From NCBI GenBank assembly GCA_035707965.1, contig DASSTJ010000096.1, positions 1-64,000 of the forward strand: a DNA stretch of 64,000 bases. The letters run 5' to 3'. Below, in pieces: positions 42,659-52,307 of this stretch (the stretch's first letter is position 1; every line of letters starts with the position of its first letter). Position numbers and translations under genes: made by a program. The stretch comes from DASSTJ01 sp035707965 (GTDB lineage: Bacteria; Actinomycetota; Actinomycetes; Actinomycetales; Angustibacteraceae). The notes below the pieces were generated by a model, which searched no databases, had not been told where the DNA came from, and worked only from the letters and a program-made list of their open reading frames with translations.

Positions 42659-42750
42659 CTGCAGTCCCCTTTTGCTCGGCACGACCTGAGCCATGCTCAC
42701 ACACCGCCGGCACCCAGATCCGGCGAATCGTCCAATCCCTCGGAAGTTCA

Positions 42751-43821
42751 TCAGCCGTGCGGCCGCACGGCCCCCCGGACGTCGATCCAGGGGTCCCGCC
42801 CGGCCTGCCGGACTGCCGCCAGCACCGGCTCCACGCCGTCGAAGTCGTAGTTGCAGGTGCTCGTCGCGCTGTCCCACAGCGCCACCGCCTTGATCTGCGG
42901 GTACTGCCGCAGCACCTGCGGGATGCTGGCGTACCAGCCGGCCGTCAGGTCGAGCTGGGTGGGGTACTGCACCGACCCCGCCTCGCTGACCATCATCGGC
43001 TTGTCGGCGTCGACGCCGTGGGCGGCTGCCGCGCCGTGCACGAAGTCGTAGAAGACCCTCAGCTTCTCGGAGAAGGAGACGAACTTGCGCGGGTCGACGG
43101 TTCCCCCGTTGCAGCCGGACTGGTTGTAGACGTTCCAGCTGATCCAGTCGACGACGTCGTTGCCCGGCCAGAGGGCGAGCGCCCGGTCGAGGTTGTCCTC
43201 GGCCCCGGTCATCACCCAGGTCCACACGGCGTTGGTCGCACCAGCAGCGACGTACAGCTCGTGCAGGTGCCGCCAGGCTGCCTTGAAGTCCGCAGGTGTG
43301 CCCACGACGTCGAGCTTCTTGCGCTGGTTGGCCTCCTGCTCGAAGGTGACGAAGACCGGGACGCGCAGCGAGGCGATCCCCCGCGCCTGGGCGCTCAACG
43401 TGGTGTCGTAACGGCCTGCCGCCACGTCGCGCCACGTCACCGAGCCGCGCGTCCCCTGCGCGAAGTCACGCGCAGCGATCGCGATGTGCAGGAGCCTTCC
43501 CTCGGACACGAGCTCGCGCTCGTCAGCGTCCGGCACCGGGTCGTTCACGTCGTGGTAGCGGTACACCAGGTCGAAGGGGCGTCCGAGCTTCTGCTCCAGC
43601 GCGTGCAGGGTGTCGACCGTGGGCGGCCGGGTGGACACACCCCACAGGACGCCGCAGGACGGGACGGCCTTCGCGCTGAGGCTGCAGCCCGGGCCGCTCG
43701 CGGGCGCCGAGACGTGACCGGTCGGGCGTGACGCGGGGCCCGAGCAGGCCGTCACCAGCACGGCGACGCAGGCCACGCCGACGGAGGCGAGAGCTCGCCA
43801 GCGCGGACCTCGTCGGGCCAC
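42751..43821 (-). CDS. Lipoprotein glycoside hydrolase-like protein (GH26-like)
   Basis: A 356-residue lipid-anchored protein. Leader ALASVGVACVAVLVTAC with a lipobox Cys. The barrel has the GH26 layout: YRYHDVNDPVPDADE, FVTFEQEANQR with a candidate acid/base Glu, AAWRHLHELYVAAGATNAVWTWVM, GNDVVDWISWNVYN, and MMVSEAGSVQYP with a candidate nucleophile Glu. The GTG at 43821 has a strong GGGAGGGAGG upstream and is preferred to the ATG at 43863. This is one of four related secreted proteins in the locus. Beta-mannanase-like cleavage is possible, but its native substrate is probably the locus polysaccharide; both are inferences. Confidence 0.82.
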   Translation of the reverse strand: MARRGPRWRALASVGVACVAVLVTACSGPASRPTGHVSAPASGPGCSLSAKAVPSCGVLWGVSTRPPTVDTLHALEQKLGRPFDLVYRYHDVNDPVPDADERELVSEGRLLHIAIAARDFAQGTRGSVTWRDVAAGRYDTTLSAQARGIASLRVPVFVTFEQEANQRKKLDVVGTPADFKAAWRHLHELYVAAGATNAVWTWVMTGAEDNLDRALALWPGNDVVDWISWNVYNQSGCNGGTVDPRKFVSFSEKLRVFYDFVHGAAAAHGVDADKPMMVSEAGSVQYPTQLDLTAGWYASIPQVLRQYPQIKAVALWDSATSTCNYDFDGVEPVLAAVRQAGRDPWIDVRGAVRPHG

Positions 43822-44030
43822 GTGAGCCTCCCTCCCCGGCTTTCGGAATGCCACGATACGCACGGGCCCGCCAGCACGGGGGACGATTGGTCAGACGGCC
43901 GCGCCGTCGGCCGCCCGCACCCTAGGATGGCGCGACGGGTCACGGCCATGACCACCGGTGGCACGGTGCCGCCTCGAGCCGTCGCCGGACCGTCGCCCGT
44001 CGAGACCACCAGCACCGGAGGGAGAGCCGG

Positions 44031-44486
44031 ATGGCACGCCGCGTGCTTCTGGTCGGCTCCAGCGGTGGTCACCTCACCCAGCTCTGGGCGCTGCGCGACT
44101 GGTGGGAGCAGCACGATCGCCACTGGGTCACCTTCGACACACCCGACGCGACGTCCCTGCTGGCGGACGAGTCGAGCACGTGGGCCTACCACCCCACGAC
44201 GCGTCACGTCCTCAACCTGGTGCGCAACGCCGTCCTCGCCTGGCGAGTGCTGCGCCGCGAGCGGCCGGAGGTCGTCGTGTCGACGGGAGCGGGGGTCGCG
44301 CTGCCGTTCTTCGTGCTGGGACGCCTGTTCGGGGCCGTCACCGTCTACGTCGAGGTCTTCGACCGCATCGACAGCGCCACGCTGACCGGCCGCCTGTGCC
44401 GGCCCTTCGCCTCCGCCATGTGCGTGCAGTGGGACGAGCAGCAGTCGCTGTACCGCGACAGCGTCGTGATCGGGCCGCTGCTGTGA
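44031..44486 (+). CDS. Alg14/PssD-like glycosyltransferase subunit
   Basis: A 151-residue protein like the membrane-associated subunit of split UDP-sugar glycosyltransferases (Alg14, PssD, Cps14F). The N-terminal GSSGGHLTQLWALRDWW (9-25) is the family's Gly-rich motif. It is followed by VLRRERPEVVVSTGAGVALPFFVLGRLFGAVTVYVE (75-110), which holds a hydrophobic membrane-contact stretch. GGAGGGA stands before the ATG. The stop overlaps the start of the catalytic partner. It would bring the partner to the membrane to add a sugar to a lipid-linked repeat unit. Confidence 0.88.
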   Translation: MARRVLLVGSSGGHLTQLWALRDWWEQHDRHWVTFDTPDATSLLADESSTWAYHPTTRHVLNLVRNAVLAWRVLRRERPEVVVSTGAGVALPFFVLGRLFGAVTVYVEVFDRIDSATLTGRLCRPFASAMCVQWDEQQSLYRDSVVIGPLL

Positions 44487-45004
44487 CCGACGCGCGCCCA
44501 CTCGTGCTCTGTCTGCTCGGCACCGACCACCACCCGTTCGACCGGCTGGTCCGGTGGTGCGACGACGTCGCGTCGTCCCGGCCGGGAGTCCGTGTCCTGG
44601 TGCAGCACGGCGCCACCCGACCGCCCGCGACGGCCGGCGCGGTCGCCTACCTGGGCAAGGACGAGCTGGCGCACGAGCTGGCCGCCGCGCACGTAGCGAT
44701 CTGCCACGGGGGCCCGGGCCTCATCAGCGACGTCCGCGCGGCCGGGCTCCTGCCGCTGGTCGTGGCTCGCGACCCTTCCAGGGGCGAGCACGTGGACGGT
44801 CACCAGCAGCGCTTCGTCGCGCGCTTCGCGACGACGGGCTCGATCAGGCCGGTGGACGACCTGCCGACGCTGCGCCGGGAGATCGAGCTCCTGCTCGACG
44901 AACCCCGAGGTCAAGGGCTCGACGCCTCCGCCGACCGGCAGCGGGTCCTGGACACGGTGCGTCGCTTCGAGACGGTGGTCGAGGGCCTCCTCGCCCGTCG
45001 CTGA
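44483..45004 (+). CDS. Alg13/PssE-like glycosyltransferase catalytic subunit
   Basis: A 173-residue partner of the preceding gene, equal to the C-terminal nucleotide-sugar-binding domain of GT28 enzymes. Landmarks are LCLLGTDHHPFDRLVRWCDDV (9-29), then AAAHVAICHGGPGLISDVRAAGLLPLVVARDP (73-104), the GT28/MurG-like donor-binding loop, and EHVDGHQQRFVARF. The GTG at 44483 overlaps the upstream stop (GTGA), although the frame stays open further upstream. Pairs of this kind typically transfer glucose, galactose or glucuronic acid onto an undecaprenyl-linked sugar; the donor here is unknown. Confidence 0.87.
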   Translation: MTDARPLVLCLLGTDHHPFDRLVRWCDDVASSRPGVRVLVQHGATRPPATAGAVAYLGKDELAHELAAAHVAICHGGPGLISDVRAAGLLPLVVARDPSRGEHVDGHQQRFVARFATTGSIRPVDDLPTLRREIELLLDEPRGQGLDASADRQRVLDTVRRFETVVEGLLARR

Positions 45005-45105
45005 TCACCGGCCGTGATCGACTTCCCCGTTTGGCTGCGATGGCCCGTTCGGCAGCCTACTGTCGGTTGCCAACGAGGGGATCCACCGGACCTGAGGAGG
45101 GTCAG

Positions 45106-45822
45106 ATGAGGGGACGACGAGCTGCAGTCCTCGGTGTGGCCGCGGCGAGCATGCTGGGCTTGAGCCTTCCGGCCGCCGCGGTCTCGGCACCGCCCGGGTC
45201 CACGGTGGCGCTGTGGCAGATGGACGAGGGCCCCGGCGCGAAGGTCATGGTGGACAGCGGGTCCGCGGGCCTCAACGGGAGCATCGGCGGCCACGTGACG
45301 ACCGGAGTCACCTACGACGGCGCCACCGGCTACCGCTTCCCGCGGCTGCAGCCGAACACGCCGCCGGCAGACCCCGAGCACCTGGTGACAGTGCCTGACG
45401 CACCGTTCCTGGACCCGGGCGACGCCAGTTTCTACGCGATCGAGATCCGGTACCGGACGACGAACAAGTTCGGCAACCTCATCCAGAAGGGTCAGTCGAC
45501 GGCCCGGGGCGGGCAGTTCAAGATCCAGCTGCCCAAGGGCCGGCCGTCGTGCTACTTCAAGGGCCCGCTCGGCCGTGTGGGCGCCGGCGCCAAGTCTCCG
45601 ATCAACGACGGGAACTGGCACGTGCTGCGCTGCGAGCACACACCGACGTCGACGACGTTCTACGTCGACGGCGTCCGCGTCGGTCGCAAGAACGGGCAGA
45701 CGGGCACGATCGACAACAAGGTCGCGCTCACCATCGGCGGCAAGCCGAACTGCGACCAGATCAAGATCACCTGTGACTACTTCGGCGGGGACATCGACTA
45801 CGTGAAGATCGAGAAGGGCTGA
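45106..45822 (+). CDS. Secreted LamG/concanavalin-like protein
   Basis: A 238-residue exported protein. Signal peptide 1-25 (SMLGLSLPAAAVSA). The remainder (about 30-238) has the jelly-roll pattern of LamG domains: VALWQMDEGPG, LNGSIGGHVTTGVTYDG, FLDPGDASFYAIEIRYRTT, NLIQKGQS, WHVLRCEHTPTSTTFYVDG and a closing YFGGDIDYVKI strand. A Cys pair may form a disulfide. GAGGAGG stands before the ATG. No catalytic residues are apparent, so carbohydrate binding is likely. A bidirectional terminator follows. Confidence 0.82.
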   Translation: MRGRRAAVLGVAAASMLGLSLPAAAVSAPPGSTVALWQMDEGPGAKVMVDSGSAGLNGSIGGHVTTGVTYDGATGYRFPRLQPNTPPADPEHLVTVPDAPFLDPGDASFYAIEIRYRTTNKFGNLIQKGQSTARGGQFKIQLPKGRPSCYFKGPLGRVGAGAKSPINDGNWHVLRCEHTPTSTTFYVDGVRVGRKNGQTGTIDNKVALTIGGKPNCDQIKITCDYFGGDIDYVKIEKG

Positions 45823-45838
45823 GCGAGACCCGTCCTGC

Positions 45839-45875
45839 GCGGACGGAGCCGGCACCGGGGGCCGGCTCCGTCCGC
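45839..45875. terminator. Bidirectional hairpin terminator
   Basis: A perfect 15-bp stem (45839-45853 with 45861-45875) around a 7-base loop lies between the convergent LamG and glycoside-hydrolase-like genes. Confidence 0.8.
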
Positions 45876-45890
45876 GGGACGGGCCGTGCG

Positions 45891-46874
<984 letters not shown>

Positions 46875-47256
46875 GGGGAGAAGCTCCTCTTCCATCGTCC
46901 GCCTACCGGGTGAGCTGACGGGTTCGGGCCGTGGAAGCGGGCCCTACGGCGGGGACGTCGTCGGCAGCCGACGCACCGGCCGATTCACCCCGAGGTACCT
47001 GTGGGTCCCCGGCTCGTCGACAGTGGCAGCGGCCGACGACTCGGCGGGAGGCTCGCTGCGACCTGGATGACGCGATCACGACGCCTCGCGGGGGATCGTA
47101 ACCACATCGGCGGCCGGAACGGAAGAACCGCCCACATCCGGACACGTCCCCACGCGCGCGACCGGCGCCGGACGAGACCGGACCACCGACGGGCGAGACG
47201 GGCCCGCCCCCTGCCAGGGGCGGGCCCGTCGCTTCCAGGAACCCGGTCAGCCGCAC
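46875..47256. other. 382-bp region without a gene
   Basis: It holds the promoter of the hydrolase-like gene to the left and the terminator of the PKD-protein gene to the right (47197-47230). Frames here have shadow-like composition, and nothing else is seen. Confidence 0.6.
47197..47230 (-). terminator. Hairpin terminator of the PKD-protein gene
   Basis: A perfect 14-bp stem (47197-47210 with 47217-47230) around a 6-base loop lies 27 bases beyond the stop of the large PKD-protein gene. Confidence 0.8.
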
Positions 47257-50200
47257 TCAGCCGACCGTCACCTGCCGCGTGGTCACGGCGGTCCGGCCCC
47301 AGCCGTCACGAACCGTGAGGGTGATGGTCCGGGTTCCGGCTGTCGCGTACGTGTGCGACGGGGACGCGGTCGTGCTCACGGCCGTGCCGTCCCCCCAGTC
47401 CCACGAGTACGTGATCGCGTCACCGTCCGGGTCGACGGTTCCGGCGCTGCTCATGACGCAGACCAACCCGGTGCAGGTCGGTGAGAACACCACGGTCGGC
47501 GCCCGGTTGCCCGCCGGCTCGGTGAGCACCACCGTCTTCGTGGTCGTCGCCGCCTTGCCCCAGCCGTCGGTCGCCGTCAGTGAGATGACGTACGTGCCGG
47601 TGGTGAGGTAGGTGTGCGACGCCGAGGCACCGGTGGTCGGTAGCGAACCGTCGTCCCAGCTCCACGAGTAGCTGATCGTGTCACCGGTGTTCGGGTCAGT
47701 CGTGCCCGCGCTGCTCGTGCCGCAGGCCAGGGCGATGCAGTTGAACGCCAGCGTCGGAACGGGTGCGACGTTGCCCGACGGCTCCGTGATCGGTACCGAG
47801 AGCGTGGTCGTCGCGGTCGAGCCCCACTCGTCCTTGACCGTCAGCGTCACCGCGAACGTGCCAGCAGCCGTGAAGGTCTTGACCGGGACCGGGCCGGAAC
47901 CCGTGCCCATGCTGACACCCGTCGACGTCGTGCCGTAGCTCCACGAGTACGTCAGCGCGGACACGTTCTCGTCGGTCGACCCGCGGCCGTCGAACGAGCA
48001 CACGTTCTGCGTGCACGACACCGTGGCGTTCGCGACCGGCGGGTTGTTCGCCGGGTGCGTCACCGTGACGCCCACCGACGTCCGCAGCTCGCCGACCTGG
48101 TCGTTGTTGTCGGTCGGCCGGACGTACACGGTGTACGTGCCGTCGGGGATGACCGGCGTCGTGTACGAGAAGTTCGAGCCGGGGCTGCCGGGGCTGTTCA
48201 GGAAGGCCGTGCGCCAGCTCGGCGTCGTGCTCGTGAAGGTGCCCGCCGAGCTCATGTACTGCCCGAGGGAGTTCATGACGCCGACCTCGACCCGGGCGAT
48301 GCTCAGGTCGTCGATCGCCCGCCCCGTGACCACGATCTTGCCCTCGGTGAAGGCCGAGCCGTCCACGGGCTGGCCGAGCGCTGCCTCGAACGTCGGCGCC
48401 GCGTCACCGGGGTAGTACTTGTAGCGGACGGTGGCACCCGTCGTGGACGAGTCCTGCTGACCCGACGTGTCGTAGGCGAGCACGGTCACGCTGTAGTCGC
48501 CCTTGCCGGGCAGGTGGAGCGGGTAGCTCCACGTCGTGCTGGTGGCGTTGGGGCTGGCCACCGTGCCGAACAGCTGCGCGTACGTGGACGACAGGGTGCC
48601 GTTCGGCTGCAGGTACCGGCCCGTGTCGTTGTCGAAGACCGTCAGCTGCACGCTGCCGACACCGAAGTCGTCGGTCGCGGTACCGGCGAGCGGGATGTCG
48701 GCTGCCGTGGCGGTCAGCGTGCCCGTACCAGTGGTGAGCAGGCCGTCCGGCGGGTTGTCGCCCGGGACCTGTGCGCTGATCGTCAGGCGACCCTGGTTCG
48801 TCGACGACGTCGTCAGGTCGTCGTTGTCGGTCGCACGCACCGTGAACGAGTAGGTGCCGGCGCTCAGGTTGAACGGCGTCGTGTACGTCCAGTTGTACGT
48901 GGACGCGCCGATGTTGACCGGCGAGATCCGGAACCGCCCCGAGGACACGTTCACGCCCCAGGTGCCGTCCGCGCCGAGGGTCTCACGCGTCGTGTTGTTG
49001 CGGAGGGTGATCTCGACGTTCTTCAGCTGCTGGTCGTCGGACGCCGTGCCGGAGAACGTCATCGGTGAGCCCGGAGCCACCACGACGTTCGGCACCGTGA
49101 ACGGCGGGGTCATCGCGACGGGCTGGGTGATCGTGACGCTCGGCGCGACGGCGTTGGAGTTCACCGTGATGTCCCGCGTGGCGCTCCGGAGGTCCGCCTG
49201 TCCCGCCGTGTCGGTCGCGGTCGCGCTGGCCCGCCACACACCCTCGTGCGGCAGGGTCACGTCGTACGACCAGGTGGCGGACGTCGCGCCCACGACGTCC
49301 GGTGCCCCGCGGAAGGTGTTGAACACCGCCGCGACCGTGCCGTCGTTCTGCAGGTAGTTGTTGTTCTCGTCGCGGAACCAGTAGCTCAGCGACGTGACGC
49401 CGTGGTCGTCACTGGCCGTGCCGGTGACGGTGAACGACGTGGACGTCTGGATGCCGCTCGGCCCGTTGATCGACGTCGTCGGGGTCTGGTCGTCCAGGCC
49501 GAACGACTCGATCTTCTTGATCGCCTTGGTGGCGTCGTTCGTGCCGTTGGTGCCGTAGGTCTTCGCCATGATCTGCAGCTCACGGTTGCCCGTGACCGTC
49601 ACGGGCAGCGACCACTGGCGGTTCGTCGTGCCGGTGCCCAGTGTGGCGTAGATGTTGTTGCTGCGGCCCCAGGTGACGCCGTCGTCCTGCAGGTACTGGC
49701 CGCTGTTGCGGTCCTTGATCTCCACCTGCACGCGCCGGATGCCCTGCGGGTTCGTGGCCGTGCCGGTGATCGTGAACGGCTGGCCAGCCGGAACCACACG
49801 ACCCTCGATCGGCGTCGTGATCGTCGTGTCGGTGGTCGACGGAGCCGGCAGGGAGTTGAAGTCGTAGAACGCGACCCGGCCGGTGCGCACGCCGCCCTGG
49901 AACATGCCGTCGCCGCCGACGAACAGGCCGCGCGCCGTGGCCTCCATGGCCTTGTTGCCCTCGAACGAGTTCGATCCAGGGTTCCACTCGAGCGCCGTGC
50001 CCGTCGCCGGGTCGAGCGCGCCGATGTGGTCACGGCGCACGACCTGGTCGCCGAGGCCGTAGCCGGACAGGCCCTGGCCCGTGCCGTAGCCGACGTTGTC
50101 CAGGCCCGGCCACGGCTGGTTGGCGGTCGGCGACTCGTTCCACTGGAAGTGCCCGCCGATGTAGACGGCCTTCTCGGTGATCGCGATGGAGTAGACGCTG

Positions 50201-51231
50201 TCGAAGTTGCGGGCGATCCACAGCGGCTGCACGTCGTCGATGGGCCCGCTCGTCGGGTTCATCGGGTAGGCGATGGCGGTGTCGCTGATGGGCGGGGCGT
50301 CGCCGCCCGAGCCGCTGCTCACGACGAAGTAGCTGTCGTCGGGCGCGATGTCACCGGCGTAGATGCGGGTCACGCCACCGACGCGGGCCAGGTTCTCGTC
50401 CCACAGCCGGCTGCGCCACGGGAGGAGCTGCTTGGTGGCCGTGTTGATGAGGCCCATGCCGAGTCGGTCCTGGCCCGCGATCTGACGGCCGGTGTGGACG
50501 ACGAGCAGCGTGCTGTCGTCGTGCGTGAGCTTGAGCTGCTGGACCGTCAGGGCGCCGTTGACACCGATGCCGCCCGAGATGTCGTTGGAGAAGCCCGCGT
50601 CCACCGCTCCCGTGGAGGTGCTCACCGCCGCCAGACCGGACTTCAGCACACCGTTGATGCGGCTGAACCGTCCGCCGACGTACAGCGTCGAGTTGGTGGC
50701 AGCCAGGGCGTTGACCCCGTTGTTCGTGCTCTTGGAGAACGAGAAGGAGGCGATGGGCGCGCCGGTCGAGAGGTTGAGGCTCGCGACCTTCTGCGCCGCG
50801 ACGCCGTTGACGGTGTTGAACGTACCGCCGACGAACAGCTTGGTCCCGTCCGGCGTCGCTTCGACGGCGTTGACGCCGCCGTTGAAGGTGGGGCGGAACG
50901 TGCGGTCGATCTTGCCGGTGTCGATGTTGTAGGCGGCCAGGTACCGCTGGCCCAGCGGCGCCGTCGTGCCGCTGACGTCCGCGATCGAGGTGAACGAGCC
51001 CGCGATGAACACGCGGTTGCCGACGACCTCGATGTCCCAGATCTCGCCGTTGCTGATCCGGGGGGTGTCCTGGCGCGGCACGTCCGGGACGAGCCTGGTG
51101 TGGCCTGGCTTGGGCTGGGCCGCCTGAGCCGCTGGGGCAAGCGCCACCGCAGAGACGAACGAGGCCGCGAGGCCCAGGACGGCGACGACCGAGATCCGCC
51201 TACGGGCCCGTACCCGCCGCGTTGCATCCAT
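47257..51231 (-). CDS. Large secreted beta-propeller, Ig-like and PKD surface protein (2)
   Basis: A 1324-residue exported protein, the largest in the window. A signal peptide ends near APAAQA (about 37). A propeller-like region follows (about 50-480; NRVFIAGSFTSIAD, TKLFVGGTFNTVNG, STLYVGGRFSRING, KAVYIGGHFQWNES). Then come about five Ig-like domains (about 490-1060), each with a phrase such as TITGTATNPQGIRRVQVEIKD or FTVTGTASDDHGVTSLSYWF. Three C-terminal PKD domains end the protein (about 1070-1324; each with a YSWSYG, YSWSWDDG or YSWDWGDG core and a TVTLTVKD-type strand). The frame opens earlier, but the ATG at 51231 with GAGGGG upstream begins the signal peptide. It is built on the same plan as the 33263-36091 protein. 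Adhesion or matrix binding is inferred. Confidence 0.84.
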   Translation of the reverse strand: MDATRRVRARRRISVVAVLGLAASFVSAVALAPAAQAAQPKPGHTRLVPDVPRQDTPRISNGEIWDIEVVGNRVFIAGSFTSIADVSGTTAPLGQRYLAAYNIDTGKIDRTFRPTFNGGVNAVEATPDGTKLFVGGTFNTVNGVAAQKVASLNLSTGAPIASFSFSKSTNNGVNALAATNSTLYVGGRFSRINGVLKSGLAAVSTSTGAVDAGFSNDISGGIGVNGALTVQQLKLTHDDSTLLVVHTGRQIAGQDRLGMGLINTATKQLLPWRSRLWDENLARVGGVTRIYAGDIAPDDSYFVVSSGSGGDAPPISDTAIAYPMNPTSGPIDDVQPLWIARNFDSVYSIAITEKAVYIGGHFQWNESPTANQPWPGLDNVGYGTGQGLSGYGLGDQVVRRDHIGALDPATGTALEWNPGSNSFEGNKAMEATARGLFVGGDGMFQGGVRTGRVAFYDFNSLPAPSTTDTTITTPIEGRVVPAGQPFTITGTATNPQGIRRVQVEIKDRNSGQYLQDDGVTWGRSNNIYATLGTGTTNRQWSLPVTVTGNRELQIMAKTYGTNGTNDATKAIKKIESFGLDDQTPTTSINGPSGIQTSTSFTVTGTASDDHGVTSLSYWFRDENNNYLQNDGTVAAVFNTFRGAPDVVGATSATWSYDVTLPHEGVWRASATATDTAGQADLRSATRDITVNSNAVAPSVTITQPVAMTPPFTVPNVVVAPGSPMTFSGTASDDQQLKNVEITLRNNTTRETLGADGTWGVNVSSGRFRISPVNIGASTYNWTYTTPFNLSAGTYSFTVRATDNDDLTTSSTNQGRLTISAQVPGDNPPDGLLTTGTGTLTATAADIPLAGTATDDFGVGSVQLTVFDNDTGRYLQPNGTLSSTYAQLFGTVASPNATSTTWSYPLHLPGKGDYSVTVLAYDTSGQQDSSTTGATVRYKYYPGDAAPTFEAALGQPVDGSAFTEGKIVVTGRAIDDLSIARVEVGVMNSLGQYMSSAGTFTSTTPSWRTAFLNSPGSPGSNFSYTTPVIPDGTYTVYVRPTDNNDQVGELRTSVGVTVTHPANNPPVANATVSCTQNVCSFDGRGSTDENVSALTYSWSYGTTSTGVSMGTGSGPVPVKTFTAAGTFAVTLTVKDEWGSTATTTLSVPITEPSGNVAPVPTLAFNCIALACGTSSAGTTDPNTGDTISYSWSWDDGSLPTTGASASHTYLTTGTYVISLTATDGWGKAATTTKTVVLTEPAGNRAPTVVFSPTCTGLVCVMSSAGTVDPDGDAITYSWDWGDGTAVSTTASPSHTYATAGTRTITLTVRDGWGRTAVTTRQVTVG

Positions 51232-51437
51232 GGACGTGTCCCCTCTAACGCGCCGCGCAGCCAGGTGTGAGCGGAAAGTCGCGAACCAGAGCGTGGCATC
51301 CCGGTAGGTCGTGTGGAGGCAAGGTCCGTAAAGACGTTGGGCACGAACACGTAGCGTGAGATCTGCACCCAGACGGGACGTCGAAATGCTCCAGATACCT
51401 CCGTCCGAGCCCGTGCGGGGCACAGGCCAGCCCGCTG

Positions 51438-52307
51438 TCAGAGCCAGGCGGGTCGGGCGCCGCTGAACTCCTCGAGGTCGGCGTCGTACGGCTCGAAGTG
51501 TCGACGCAGCTGCGCCTGGATCGCCGGGTCCAACGGCGCGCTGGGGCGGGGGTTGTAGCGGTCGAACGATGCCGGCATGACCCGTGGGAGGCCGAGGAAC
51601 TCGAGCAGCCGGCCGTACTCCTCCTCGGGCTCGGAGAAGAAGCGCTCGCTCGCCACGACGTGCACCTGCTCACGGCTGAGCAGGTCGGCGAAGCGACGTA
51701 GCTGCTCGGCGTAGTGGCCGCGGCGTCGATAGGCCTGGTGCCGGTAGACCTGGCTCTGGTACTCGGGATCCGCCTTCATGCGCGCGAGCTCCGGCTCGAT
51801 CCGCTCGTCCTCCAGCGCCAGAGCCCTGTCCAGGGGCTCGGTCTCGAAACCCCGTGCGAACTCGTGCTTGTACGCCGAGAAGGCGCGCTCGACCGGGTCG
51901 CGCACCATGGCCACGATCTTCACGCCGGGCAGGTCGGCAGCGATGCGGTCCGGAGCGTGCGGGTGGAACATGTAGTAGCCGCTGGAGTCGAACACCTGCG
52001 CGCGTTCGGCGCCGTCGGCCGCGCGACGCCGAGCCGTTGCCCGCAGCGGGAAGTGCGAGAGATACCAGTCGCTGCCGCGCTGGTAGTTGACGTCGAAGTA
52101 GTTGACGCCCTTGTGCAGGTTCGCTCGCATCACGTTGGGATGACTCAGCAGCGCGCGGAACAGCGACGTCGTGCCGCAGCGTTGCGCGCCGACGACGAGG
52201 AAGTCCGGCTCGACGCGCAGGCCCGCGGTGGCGGTGCCGAACGCCGTCGCCGCGGCGCGTCCGGCACGCCGCAGCGGCACGGGGATGCTCTTGCGGTCGA
52301 GGCTCAC
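51438..52307 (-). CDS. Sulfotransferase family protein (2)
   Basis: A 289-residue PAPS-dependent sulfotransferase. 5'-phosphosulfate loop VVGAQRCGTTSLFRALL (38-54), the substrate segment NYFDVNYQRGSDWYLSHFP, and the 3'-phosphate loop AMVRDPVERAFSAYKHEF near 125-142. These are hallmarks of the heparan-type and bacterial carbohydrate sulfotransferases. The GTG at 52307 overlaps the stop of the phosphotransferase-like gene. It is the last gene of the long minus-strand polysaccharide operon. An oligosaccharide acceptor is likely from the context. Confidence 0.9.
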   Translation of the reverse strand: MSLDRKSIPVPLRRAGRAAATAFGTATAGLRVEPDFLVVGAQRCGTTSLFRALLSHPNVMRANLHKGVNYFDVNYQRGSDWYLSHFPLRATARRRAADGAERAQVFDSSGYYMFHPHAPDRIAADLPGVKIVAMVRDPVERAFSAYKHEFARGFETEPLDRALALEDERIEPELARMKADPEYQSQVYRHQAYRRRGHYAEQLRRFADLLSREQVHVVASERFFSEPEEEYGRLLEFLGLPRVMPASFDRYNPRPSAPLDPAIQAQLRRHFEPYDADLEEFSGARPAWL